This document shows, one piece after another, positions 44,887-55,900 of a stretch of 64,000 bases of DNA. Origin of the DNA: Tulasnella sp. 424 (lineage: Eukaryota; Basidiomycota; Agaricomycetes; Cantharellales; Tulasnellaceae); contig WSUB01000138.1 of assembly GCA_019633425.1 (NCBI GenBank), positions 51,029-115,028 on the forward strand. Reading direction: 5' to 3'. The first letter of the stretch is position 1. Every line of letters begins with the position of its first letter. Both the position numbers and the translations under genes were made by a program. The notes beneath the pieces are model-generated. The model saw nothing but the letters and a program-made list of their open reading frames with translations, ran no database searches and was not told the origin of the DNA.

Positions 44887-46690
44887 GGTGGAGAGCTGAA
44901 GTACGAAAAAGGACAGTGGGTAGAAGAGCTTAAAGAGAGCGACGGGGGAAGGGGAAAACAACGTCCAAGAGAGCTCGTCTTATTGAAAAAAAAACATCTC
45001 TGGTCCCTTTATGTACCACGAAGCTCGAAGGGGGCACACATTTGAGAGGGCGTAGGCTGCTGAGATTGAGTGTTTGTTTGTCCCGGACACGACCGTAATT
45101 GGCAGCAAGGCCAACTCAGGGTTTGTGACCAGTGGTGTCGTTTTTATTGGATCCGACCCTTTTGGAGATGGGGGGCTTGGCGGCGAGGGCTGCGGGTGCG
45201 CCAGATAAAGTGCGTTTGCCAAACCTGAATAGTCTGGGAAAAATTCGAAGCCATGCCCACCCTTGAATATCCGCCCATGAAAAGCAGTGGCTTGATGGGC
45301 CAAAAGACCAGAGTTGTTCTGGCAAACATAAAAAATAAAAATAAAAAGTCCTTGTAACTTGCTAGTCATGAACGAAAAGATCTTTTTCTCCCCGAGGATG
45401 GGGGGAAGGACAAGGGGATAGGCTCAACGGTGCTGCTAAAATTAGCACATGGGTTGAATGACGTGGATACTACCCACAGCGCAGTGTGGACGCGAGAGTC
45501 TGCAGTGCACCTTGCTCTAAGTCGAAAACGGTATGAATTGACGTCAGGTTCGAACCAATCGAGGGTTATCAAAGCGAGGGAGTTGCCTGGGCTTTCGCTA
45601 CCGAACCCCGCTAATTATAACTTCGAAGCTACTACCCGTTTCGTCACAACACCGCTATATCACCCGATGGCTTCCCCGACTTAATTCAAGCAGAAAACGT
45701 GGCCCAACGAGAGGAATGAACGGCGTGAAATGATTTTGCTATTCCTCGAGATTTGATCCGCTTTCCATGATGCTGCATACGGCGGACCGCCGGGCAGCCG
45801 GGATACGGAGCCTGACGCTTTGAACGCTAAATCTGGTGGTCGGTACTGTTTACCGACACTGCTAAAATGGGGTTTAAACAAAGCAAAAACACTGGAAAAA
45901 GTTTTTTCCCTTTTTTTTTGGCGGTAACGGGGAGCTGGCAACGGTCTCCGCCGAGAGCGGGCGGATGGAAAATCGGCCCGTTCTCGTTTGCCTTTTCGTT
46001 TTGGTTTTTCCACAGCGGATGATCCCGAACCCACATCAAGTGGAGCAAGAGGGGAGAATCCCTCCTGGCCCTTACTCACATATCGAGCGAACGACTTCAC
46101 CTCTACTTCCAGGCTGTACCCCGTCCCCTACCGCTGAGGCGCTCCTGTCTTGGCATCGGAGAATGGGAAAGATGGATACTGGGGCACAAGTCTCCGACCC
46201 TAGAGACGACTGGTTGCTTGAACCAGGAAGGCAGCCGATAGGGAGGCGGAATTTAAAGGAGTAAACGGAAGCGTTTGAAAAGAGCGAGAATGGAGCGTAT
46301 AGATAGGCGGCCGCATTTCTCTGTAAACCTTGATATACGCAACTTCACTTCTTTTGCAGGATGTTATTTAGCGTCGTGTTCTTTCATGATAGAGGGCCTC
46401 GATGCTGAGCTAGGCTCGCTCATGGTCGGCTTCTGCAAGGGCTTCTCGTTTGTGCTGTCGACACGGACACGCACTATTGGCTCTTCTGGTGGCCCCTGGG
46501 CCAAGCGTGGTACTAGGGTAACCGTACCTTCACATACCTTGATGTCGTTTCGGAAGTTTCCTTGCGGGGGATAAAGTTAATCCTCCCTTGTATGTGAAGT
46601 GAGCGAGATGAATTGGATCCTGAGCTGCGCTTCTCCCTCAATTGTGATGCACAGAGTCTTTCACGCAAAAGGGGAAATCGGTGCGATTAT

Positions 46691-46703
46691 GGGGGGGGGG
46701 GGG
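46691..46703 (+). repeat. Poly-G tract (13 bases)
   Basis: Uninterrupted run of G on the plus strand. Its length may vary or be a sequencing approximation. Confidence 0.8.
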
Positions 46704-47153
46704 AATGTACATTCTTGGCGTGTTTTGGCAGAAAGGTTCGAGGTGAGGCGAGACTCGGAGGAAGATTCGATCGAGACAGCACGCATGGAAAGGCACACTG
46801 GGCCGCTGCATCGTGCCTCGCACACCGTTTTTGGCTTGGTAGCTTCTTCATTTTGGACCGAAGACGATTCAATTGGGTTTCGGCCCTACCTATTCCGTGC
46901 CTCAGTTTAGCCTACGGGGCCTGCAGGCGTCGCGTGTGACTCCAACTTCGGCTCACGTTGCTCAACGGCATAGTTCAGGCATGTTCCTCGTACCTGGAAC
47001 GAAGTTCTTTGTTTGGTATTTAGTCTGGAACTGGTTCCTTATTTGTATCGCTCTCTCCGCTTCGACGTGTTGCGAGGTCAGTAGCGCGTTGCGTCCTATT
47101 TGCAACTTTCGTGCCACATACCGCCCAGCGACGAGCCGCTGTATCAATATGAA

Positions 47154-47168
47154 CCCCCCCCCCCCCCC
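47154..47168 (+). repeat. Poly-C tract (15 bases)
   Basis: Uninterrupted run of C on the plus strand, 450 bases after the poly-G tract and able in principle to pair with it. Confidence 0.8.
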
Positions 47169-47520
47169 GGTTAGCTCCTGGGAGCTTTGGAAGCTCGGAT
47201 CCATGTTCCCGCTACTGCAAATCTGGTCGCTACCCAGCGAATTCAAAACGGAAAGAGAATATCTTTGTCAGCACTACTGCGCGCGCCTGCATCGCCTGTT
47301 AATGTAAATGTGGTCTCCTTCTCCATCATGTTTGATCTTACCTCGTGCACTTGCGTGAGACTCGCTTGCTGTTGGCTAGGAGCTATTTTTATCCTACTGC
47401 GCGGAGGAATCTAAGGCGCGCACGCGCCTCATGCCTTCGGAACCGAGGAGCGCTGGACCAAGTGGGTCGATAAAAGATTTACTTCCACAACTTGATCTTG
47501 CGGGTCAAACTATCTCGTCT

Positions 47521-47762
47521 ATTTTGAAATCCTCCTCCACCAGCAGGGTGTGAATCTTCCAGAACTGCTTTAAGGCCGGCCGCACCTTCCCCCGCTTTGA
47601 TCTCCAAAGTCTTAACTTTTCGTTTCGTGAGGACAAAAATACTTCGTCGATATTGTAATCTTCTCCACCAGCAGAGTGCTACAGTAGTCCCCCAATTGCT
47701 TCCAAGGCGACACCTTTACCCTCCTCGACCTCCCAAGTCCCAACTTGTCGTTTCGTGGGTCA
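47521..47762. repeat. Tandem pair of 112-bp direct repeats
   Basis: 47521-47632 and 47651-47762 share CTCCACCAGCAG.GTG at their start and TCGTTTCGTG at their end, with moderate divergence between. On the minus strand both read as similar short peptides (HPAGGG / HSAGGED), but one copy has a stop, so coding is not claimed. Confidence 0.65.
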
Positions 47763-48637
47763 GTTTATGGACGGTTCCTGGGAAATAACCCGGCGCTATA
47801 CGGTAAGCCATGGGCGTAAAAATAGTATTTTCGCTGCTTTATCTGAGACATGACATAGATCTGAAATTGCAAGTTGTCGGTCGTCAGCCCAGTCGATGTC
47901 TCTCGATGCATCCTCTAGCGCGGTCACCCATTCCTCGTTCCCCGTGTTCGCCTGGCCTTCTGCTGAGCGGGGTTTCCTATCGCAAGATTTGTCACTCGGG
48001 TTAGGCCGATATGATACATGGGGCCGATTACTGAGACAGACGGCGTTGTCGCCGAGGTGTGATTACGTGGCCATGGTGGATGCATAGGCAGGAGTCAGGC
48101 AGGAGTCGGGCAGTGCCCGAATGTAGATGCCAATTGAGCCAATATTGCCAGCTGTTAACATTAAGTACATTCCTTGAACTGGAGACGATGAGACGAGTGC
48201 TAACGTGAAGTGTGATTAGCGGAATGGGTGAAGATCGCCGCGGGCAAATTGACGGCCTTTAACCAGCCCTGCCCGAAAATGCGGGAACTGAGACTTTGTT
48301 ATGAACTTTTTCGATCGTTCGGTGGCCGAACGACGCGTCGACCCAAAGCGGGATGCGCAGTGTCCTCCAGAGTCCGATGCCTGCGGTCTGCCTCATGCTC
48401 GGCACTTGGTCGTTGATAGGAGGTTGCAACTGGTCAGGCTGAGAAGGGGATTCCAGTGCATTATTGCGTTGGAGCACGGCCAAGGGAGACTTGGAAAAAG
48501 TTGGCAAGGGACTGGGAAAGAGAAGAAGCGCGTCGGACCCTGAAGATGCCTGTGCCAGAATATTTCAACTGTCTCCCCCCTCAAAAGCACTCACAGCACG
48601 TCCTCCATCCCTCCACCTCGCAGTTCCCGTTGTCATC

Positions 48638-51600
48638 ATGGTCCTCATCAAAGCTACAGCTCCCCCAACCCGCAAGGAATTCGCTCTCCAGTCTGTTGAA
48701 GTCCCAGACACCAAGGCTCCAGGCCAAACAGGTGCGTTCGACGCGAGCACTCGTCCCCGCATTGCTTGAATATTTCTTCCTGGACTGCGAGCCTGTCCTC
48801 GACACCATGCCGTACCAAGTGTCCCTTCGCACTCCTTCACAGCATGCAATGTGCCTAATGAGGTCCTCATGACATGTTCCAAGGAGCTTCAGTGCTTGGC
48901 TGCATGCCAAGGATGCTCATGTCGACGGCGGGCCTCGTTCGGAACGCACCATATCCGCTAAGGCGGGCTTCTTTACAACCCCCATTGCCCCGAATCTACT
49001 TTGCATTTCGCATTTGATGTTCTCTTGCTGACTTGTATTCTCGTATTCTTCCGCCTTCCAAAATGCGCGCTTACCAGGTCATTACCGCAATCGTAAGTCT
49101 CCTCAAACTTTTGTTACCTTATCACGCCGTTCTAACGCGTTCCCCCACTTGTCCCCTTACACAGCCAAGTGGTTCGACCAAGCTGGTGAATTCGGTCGCG
49201 TCACCCTTCCAGAACTCTTCGAATCAGGTCTTGCGCAAGCCAAAGACCTTCCGTTCCTCGGTCACCGTGCTGTCCTCACGACCGAGCCAACCGTTACTTT
49301 CGCACCAGAGTACACATGGCAGACTTACGCAGAAGTGGACAAGAGGCGCCGCGCCGTTGGCAGTGCTCTCGAAAGCTACTTCAAAAGCGGTAAGGTGCAG
49401 AAGGGAACCGACTTCGAGGCTGTTGGTATTTGGGCCCTAAACCGACCAGGTATGGGAAAGACATCTGGTTCGCCATTCTACGCCTTCGACTAATTCTTGC
49501 GCACCTCTCAATCAGAATGGCAAATTACCGACCTTGCGTGTCAGGCGTACAACAAGGTCAGCGTCGCGCTCTACGACACCCTCGGGCCTACCTCGGTCGG
49601 TAAGTTCGGCGCGTTTCGTCTCCTCGTTGCCAACTGAACGCTCATTCCATTGCTTTCATCCACAACTCTAGAATATGTCATCAACCACTCCGAAATCCCA
49701 GTCATCTTCTGCAGCTCCAACCACATCCAGACCCTCATCGATAACGCCGCCGCATGCCCCGTGCTCAAAATGATTGTATCCTTCGACCCGCTCGACGTCG
49801 ATTCAAAGAAGAAATACGTCGATGCTGGTAAGGAGAAGGGCATCGATGTGAAAGAGCTCAAAGAAGGTTCGTATTTGATGGTTCATGCCTAGTGAGAATT
49901 CGGGGCTGACGTAGTGGGACATGCTCAATAGTGGAAGAGGATGGCGAGAAGAACGCCTCCGAGCCTATCAAGGCGACGTTGGACCAGGTGGCTTTGGTTT
50001 GCTACTCATCCGGAACGACTGGCACACCGAAAGGTACGTCCCCCATGAACAAATGTCCCATTAGTTCACTTTGGCGCTAACGAGGTTGTGGTATAGGTGC
50101 TGTCTTGACCCACAAGAATCTCGCCACCGCTGCAATGGGCCATATTCACGGCCTTCCTTCAATGCCGGATCACCCTATCATGTTTTCGTACCTCCCACTT
50201 GCCCATATTTACGGACGGTGCTTTGAATTGTGTATTACAGCTATCGGGTAAGTCTTCCCTCCACTCCCTCAGACAAACGATGAGAGAAATGACACAGGAT
50301 GGCGTATTCTTTTTCGATAGAGGACGCATTGGCTACTATACCGGCAACCCTTTAAACCTCCTCAGCGATGTGCAGGCACTCAAACCTCACCTGTTCCCTG
50401 CTGTTCGTATGATATAGCCAAACGAGTTCGCGGCGACGGGACTAACGGTCGGATCATCCATAGGTTCCAAGGGTGTTGAATCGGATTTACATGGGTGCGA
50501 TGGCGAGCGCTCGGGCTCCTGGTATCAAAGGTGGGCCAAAGGTGTTCCTCCTGGTAGATATCCAGTCTGACGACACTTGGGTTCTTCAGGTTTCCTCTTC
50601 CGACGAGCTGTTGCTACCAAGTTGGCCAACCTCCATGCAACTGGAAACACCCGACACGCTTTATGGGACAAGATTGTCTTCAAGAAGGTACGTAGGCTCA
50701 CGTTACTCCCCCACTGTTGGGGAATACCGTCGCTGATGTGCGATTCCGTCTCCCCCAAAGGTCCAAGCCGTCCTCGGCGGTCAAGTGCACTGCATCTCCT
50801 CCGGCTCGGCACCCATCAACGCCGCGGTCATGGACTTTTTGAAGATCTCGTTCGTCGGGTGCGAGGTGTTGGAAGGTTACGGCTTGACCGAGACGTGTGC
50901 GTTTGGAACCCGGACGTGGAGCGACGACGACGCCACCGCGACGGGAACGATTGGTGGTGCGGCGGTGTTTGAGGAGTTCAAGCTTGTGGATGTTCCTGAG
51001 CTGGGGTATACGAGCGAGGATAAGCCTAATCCTAGGGGAGAGGTGAGCTCGGGTGTGCCTCGAGGGCTTGGGACCGTCGCTAATCTGGTTTCGGCTTTCC
51101 AGTTGTGCTTCAAGGGTGACAATGTTTTCAGTCGATACTACAAAGGTGAGTTGGATGCTTGGACGGCGATCCAGTAAACTTCAATGCTAATGCACTCGTC
51201 ATCCTTTACAGACGACAAACAAACCGCTGAGGCGATCGACGCGGACGGATGGTTCCACACTGGGGACGTCGCTGAACTCGATGAGCGCGGAAGGTTCAAG
51301 ATCATCGACCGCGTCAAGAACATCATGAAACTCAGTCAAGGAGAGTACGTCGCGTTGGAGAAGTTGGAGAACGTACGTCCCACTTTCCTACCCGTTGTTC
51401 CTTGCAGACTCTAAAACTCGGTTGACTTCGCGTAGCTCTACTCTGCTTGCCCCGTCATCGCCCAAATTTACATCCACGGCGACTCCCTCCGAGACCATCT
51501 CGTGGCCGTGGTCGTCCCTGACCCCGCCACCCTCGCCATCATCGCCGAGGAGCAAGCCAACCACAAGTTCGATCCTACCGCCGAACCTGCTTTGGCTGCC

Positions 51601-51958
51601 GCTGTCAAGGAACCAGCTGTCGTGAAAGCCGTATTGGACAGCATCACGAACCAGGTCAAGAAGACTGGCGGACTGAAAGGGTACGTCGGGCGTCGGCTCT
51701 GTGGTAGGACGTTGAGGGCTGATAACTTCGATGTTCGTTGGGGTATAGATTTGAGGTCGTCAAGGCTATTCACTTGACGGTGGATCAGTTTACGGTGGAG
51801 AACGGGGCATTGACCCCTACGTTCAAGATCAAGAGGTAAGAGCCGACAAGCGTTGTAGTGGACTTGCTTGCTGACTACCGAGTCACTTTAGGAAGGACGC
51901 GTACGCACTTCACAAGGATGTTATCGAGGGATTGTACGCGACACCTGCGAAGCCTTGA
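48638..51958 (+). CDS. Long-chain acyl-CoA synthetase (fatty acid-CoA ligase)
   Basis: Activates long-chain fatty acids to acyl-CoA using ATP, at ER, lipid-droplet or peroxisomal membranes. Sixteen exons, all phases consistent, give 685 aa: 48638-48731, 49078-49092, 49165-49449, 49516-49599, 49672-49866, 49932-50033, 50097-50247, 50321-50402, 50464-50530, 50590-50687, 50761-51042, 51103-51145, 51212-51372, 51436-51680, 51749-51835 and 51892-51958. Motifs: AMP-binding [33 protein letters not shown], and the FACS motif [20 protein letters not shown] with [20 protein letters not shown]. Exon 2 is a 15-nt microexon that supplies GHYRN. It belongs to the yeast Faa1/Faa4-like group by length and motifs. 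Confidence 0.94.
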
Positions 51959-52902
51959 GCTGTTCGACTGGAGCCTCCTTGTGCTTTGTCTCTTTCAGTA
52001 TCCTTGTTTACCTCTACCTTATCTCATTGCTCCTTTGGGTGTCTGTGGTTATACTGACAACGTCGTCTTCGCCACGACCCCTCAAAACTCTTGTTCCTCG
52101 AAGTCGCTGCTCAAGATGGGCTGAAAATGTCGGACCTCGAATCCATCCCTACCGTCCCCCAGCTGCTGCACGTAGAGGCCCGACCCCTTCGTCATTGAGT
52201 TGATGGTGCCAAGTATGATAGTGAACCCGAACTTGGACTAATCTAAAGCATAAGAACGACGTTCAAGGGCCTTGGCATTGGAGGGCACAATGCGACCATG
52301 GCCGACGATAACCACCTCCTGCTCACTGGTTTCGGTTCACGGATCAAACCCAGGTCCACGTTACGGTATCCATCCTGTTCAGGTCCATAAAACGTCCAAT
52401 CAATGTCCAGACTTGAAAAGAGAAACTTCAACGCTTGTCTCTCTGTCGGTTCAAGCGGGCATGCCTAGAGTAGGGTCAGAGGTAACCTGATTCCCTCGCT
52501 AGTCTCAACTCCTACTTTCTCCAGTTGTCGACCATAATGATAAGTCTTAAGGGTCATACATGTCTATGGCTCGCCAATGCCAAATGCCTCGGCCCATCAG
52601 GTTTCCGGACCACTATGTGAAACCTTGCTACTATTAACCGTCTGACGGATGGCATGACTGGTTGAACGGGTGACGGAGGATCAAAATTCTCGCCTCATGC
52701 TCGTTCTGGGCAACCTCTTTGTTTCCAATTGCAGGTGAGTTTGTGCGGGCTTTTCGACCGGTAATGGAAGTTGATGGCCAGCGTGAAGCCTCGTGCATCC
52801 CTGCTGGCTCAATCGCAGACTTCCCACCACCTCCACCACATTCAACCACCACCACTATTCAACAGATCGCAGTCATCGTCCACCTTTCAAGCATTAGTCA
52901 TC
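51959..52902. other. No gene recognised
   Basis: Spacer between the acyl-CoA synthetase and the NLR gene, both plus strand. Only short open frames. The right part should hold the NLR promoter. Confidence 0.45.
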
Positions 52903-55900
52903 ATGACCAGTCAATCGGCTGGCAAGCAACCGCCCACGAATCTCCCATCCACGTCCAAGGACCTCTCAGCCTCGAATCAAGTCTCCATTTCTGATAATGT
53001 CGAGATTCTGAAAAACGACATACTCTCTATACTTCAGGTAATGAAGTTTTTGATCCGGGTAGACCTTCAGCTCACGTCGTTCTAGGGCACCGTCTGGCCT
53101 CGCAGGTCGAGGAACGCGGCCCGCGACTTTATACGAATCATCGAAAGCGCCTCAAGCCTCAACAATATCCCCGAGGAAGGGACCCACACTCGTATTGAGC
53201 ATCGTGACTCCCTTGAGCGATTCGTCGGGTAAGAGTGCCACGGCTCAACAACACTTTCGTGCGCTGAGGCGAGCTGGTCTAGGATCATGAGAAGCGTTCA
53301 GCCAAGGTTACAGGAGGCGTCGAACACCTATGGAGCGAAGGAACAAAGATTTCGTAGCAGAATAAAGAACATCTTCAATTTTCTGGACCGGTCTAAGTGT
53401 ACTCAACTGTTGGAGTCTTGTCGAAACGATGTCAGGAACGGCTTGACGTCTCTTCCTGTAAGTGCAAGGGTTTATATTCCTACTGCTACACCCTTACTAA
53501 TGCCTTCCGGCTATTGTAGGATCGTTGGGACTATGAAGCTAAAATAGGTAAGCGTTATCCACTCCGTGGCAACCGCAAATGCCAACGACACTTGTGCCAC
53601 CTCGTACTTGACTCAACAGCAGAAGAACGCCTAGGAACAGAGTCTAGCCCTCGAGCTAAAGAAAGCACCCCATTCGTTCGGGATGTGCCCGGTGCAGTAC
53701 CCGCGGAGGAACAAATCGACGACCAGGCCAAGTCGATTCCACGGATGGCGTCGCGAAGCCCGAGACCGGTCACATCCTCCAGCCCGGACGAAGACCAAGT
53801 CGTTCCAGATGACCAAGCGAAGGGCACTTCTAACCGCCGAGATTGGCTCAGTGGGGCAAAGACGACATTTAACGCTGTCGAAGGCATTTCGGGAACGATC
53901 CCTGTCATTGGAAGTTACGTGGGAGCCGCCGCCAAGGTGGGGGCGGCAATCGTCGAAATCGTTCAGGTAAAGAAAGTGACGCGCTTTTCCTTTGTTGCGG
54001 CCTCTGACTCGAGCTATTCAGACGATGGATAGCAACGAAGAAACCACAGACGCCCTCGGGTCTAGCGCACGTCAGCTGTCCAGCATTCTCAAGCTCTTCG
54101 AGAATAGATTGGTCGACCAACCTAGGGATGATCTCACCACACTCATCAACGCCTTACAGCGGTTTGCTAGCTTCCTTCTCTTTGGCGCTTGCATGTGGAC
54201 ACTAACCACCGCCGTCCCTTTAGGGAGCTTCAACGTGTCCACCACAAGATTGAGGAATTGAATAAGTCGGGCGTTCTCCAGAAGGCTTTTTCGGCCAAGG
54301 ATCGCGCCGAAGCATTGAAGGGATATCAAGAAACGATTCGTACAGCTTTAGAACAAATACAGGTTCGGGAGCCATCGTTCGTCACCCCTCCCCCCGGGTT
54401 GCTAACATCTCCGCACGAAGCTTTTGGTTGCTCTCAACACCACGACGCTAATAACGGAACTATGTAAGTCCAAGTCTTGTCCATGGTACCTGGCTATCCT
54501 GACTTGCTGGCTGCTAGACGACAAGGGGGTACGCGAGGAGCGGCAGCGGCTTCTCGACCGCTTAGGAGACGCGAGTTACGGAGCCCGAGGCGATGCGATC
54601 GAGGATGTGATCTGTCTTCAAGGAACACGAGTGCAGACCCTCGAACGTATCAATACATGGATAAGGAACACCGCCACCTCGGAGAACGTCTTATGGATTC
54701 GGGGAATGGCCGGACGCGGCAAGTCGACACTTGCGTCCACCGTCGCTCATCAGTGGAAGTACCAGGCTGCGTCCGCCATCTTCCATTTCCGTCGTGGCCA
54801 GAACGAGTCAGACAAACGACTCGTATGCGCCCTCGCGAGGCAGCTTGGAAGCAGCGATCTAGTCCCAGAGGTTAAGGATTCTATCCTGCAAAGCGTTCGG
54901 GAGAACCAAGACATTGGACAGGCACGTCTTCGGGACCAGTTCCAGACTCTCTTTGCGCGCTCGCTCGGAAGACTCCAACATACCTCTCTCCCAATTCTTC
55001 TCATCATTGACGCGCTCGACGAATGCCAGGACATGGACTACGCCGTCAATTTTGTCAAACTCATCGAGCAATTCATACCATCACTTCCCGCCAACGTCAA
55101 GTTCCTTCTTACAACTCGTCCCGAGGCTCCTCTTATTCGCGCCTTTGAACCGAGAGAATGGCATGCAGAGGATCTGGACTCGACAGCCAACGTGGATGGG
55201 GACATTGTCCGGTTCCTTCGACATGGTTTCTCGAGGATCAGAAAGGAGTACGATCTCCAGGAAGACTGGCCTCATCAGGACAATCTGCAGGCAATCGTAA
55301 ACATGTCCCAAGGCCTATTCCAATGGGCCCATACCGCAATCAAGTACATGGTGGATGGATCGCCTCAGGACCGTCTCCAGGAGCTCTTGGATTTGCCGTC
55401 AATATGTAACGGGATGGACAACCTTTACTTGCAAATCCTCTCCAAGGCATTCAAAAAGGCAAGGGAGCGTCCAACAAGAGAAGACCTTTTCCTCCGGATC
55501 CTGGGTACTCTAGTTGTGGCTCCTTATCCGATCTCGTTTGAAATCCTTGCTTTCATCTATGCGGACCACACCGTCTTCCAAAACAAAACTCCGGAGAACA
55601 TCATTCGATATCTTCGTCAGGAAGTTCTCGTTGATCTCGGCTCATTGATTCACATTCCTCGCTTAAACACCGACCCCATTCGACTTGTGCATACATCAGT
55701 GCGGGATCTGTTGGTCGACAGAGAGCGGTGCAGCGGGGAGCCGTACTCCGTTGACCTCGTTCTTAATCATCATTATCTTGCGTTGAAATGCCTGCAATTG
55801 ATGGAGCGGGACTTGAAGACCAACATTTGCCACCTATCTGATCTATCGAAGGCAAACTCGGATTCGGATGTCCAGGATCTGGTACAACGCCACGTGCCGA

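Larger units (their letters stand above)
44887..48637. other. Gene-poor stretch with simple repeats
   Basis: 3.7 kb with no recognisable gene. It holds a 13-base poly-G tract, a 15-base poly-C tract, a pair of 112-bp direct repeats (47521-47762) and short hairpin-prone A/T runs near 45900. The right end contains the acyl-CoA synthetase promoter. Confidence 0.45.

Noticed and set aside
45535..45570. GTTCGAACC tRNA T-loop-like sequence
   Set aside because: Neither strand gives a paired T stem, acceptor stem or anticodon arm at the right spacing.
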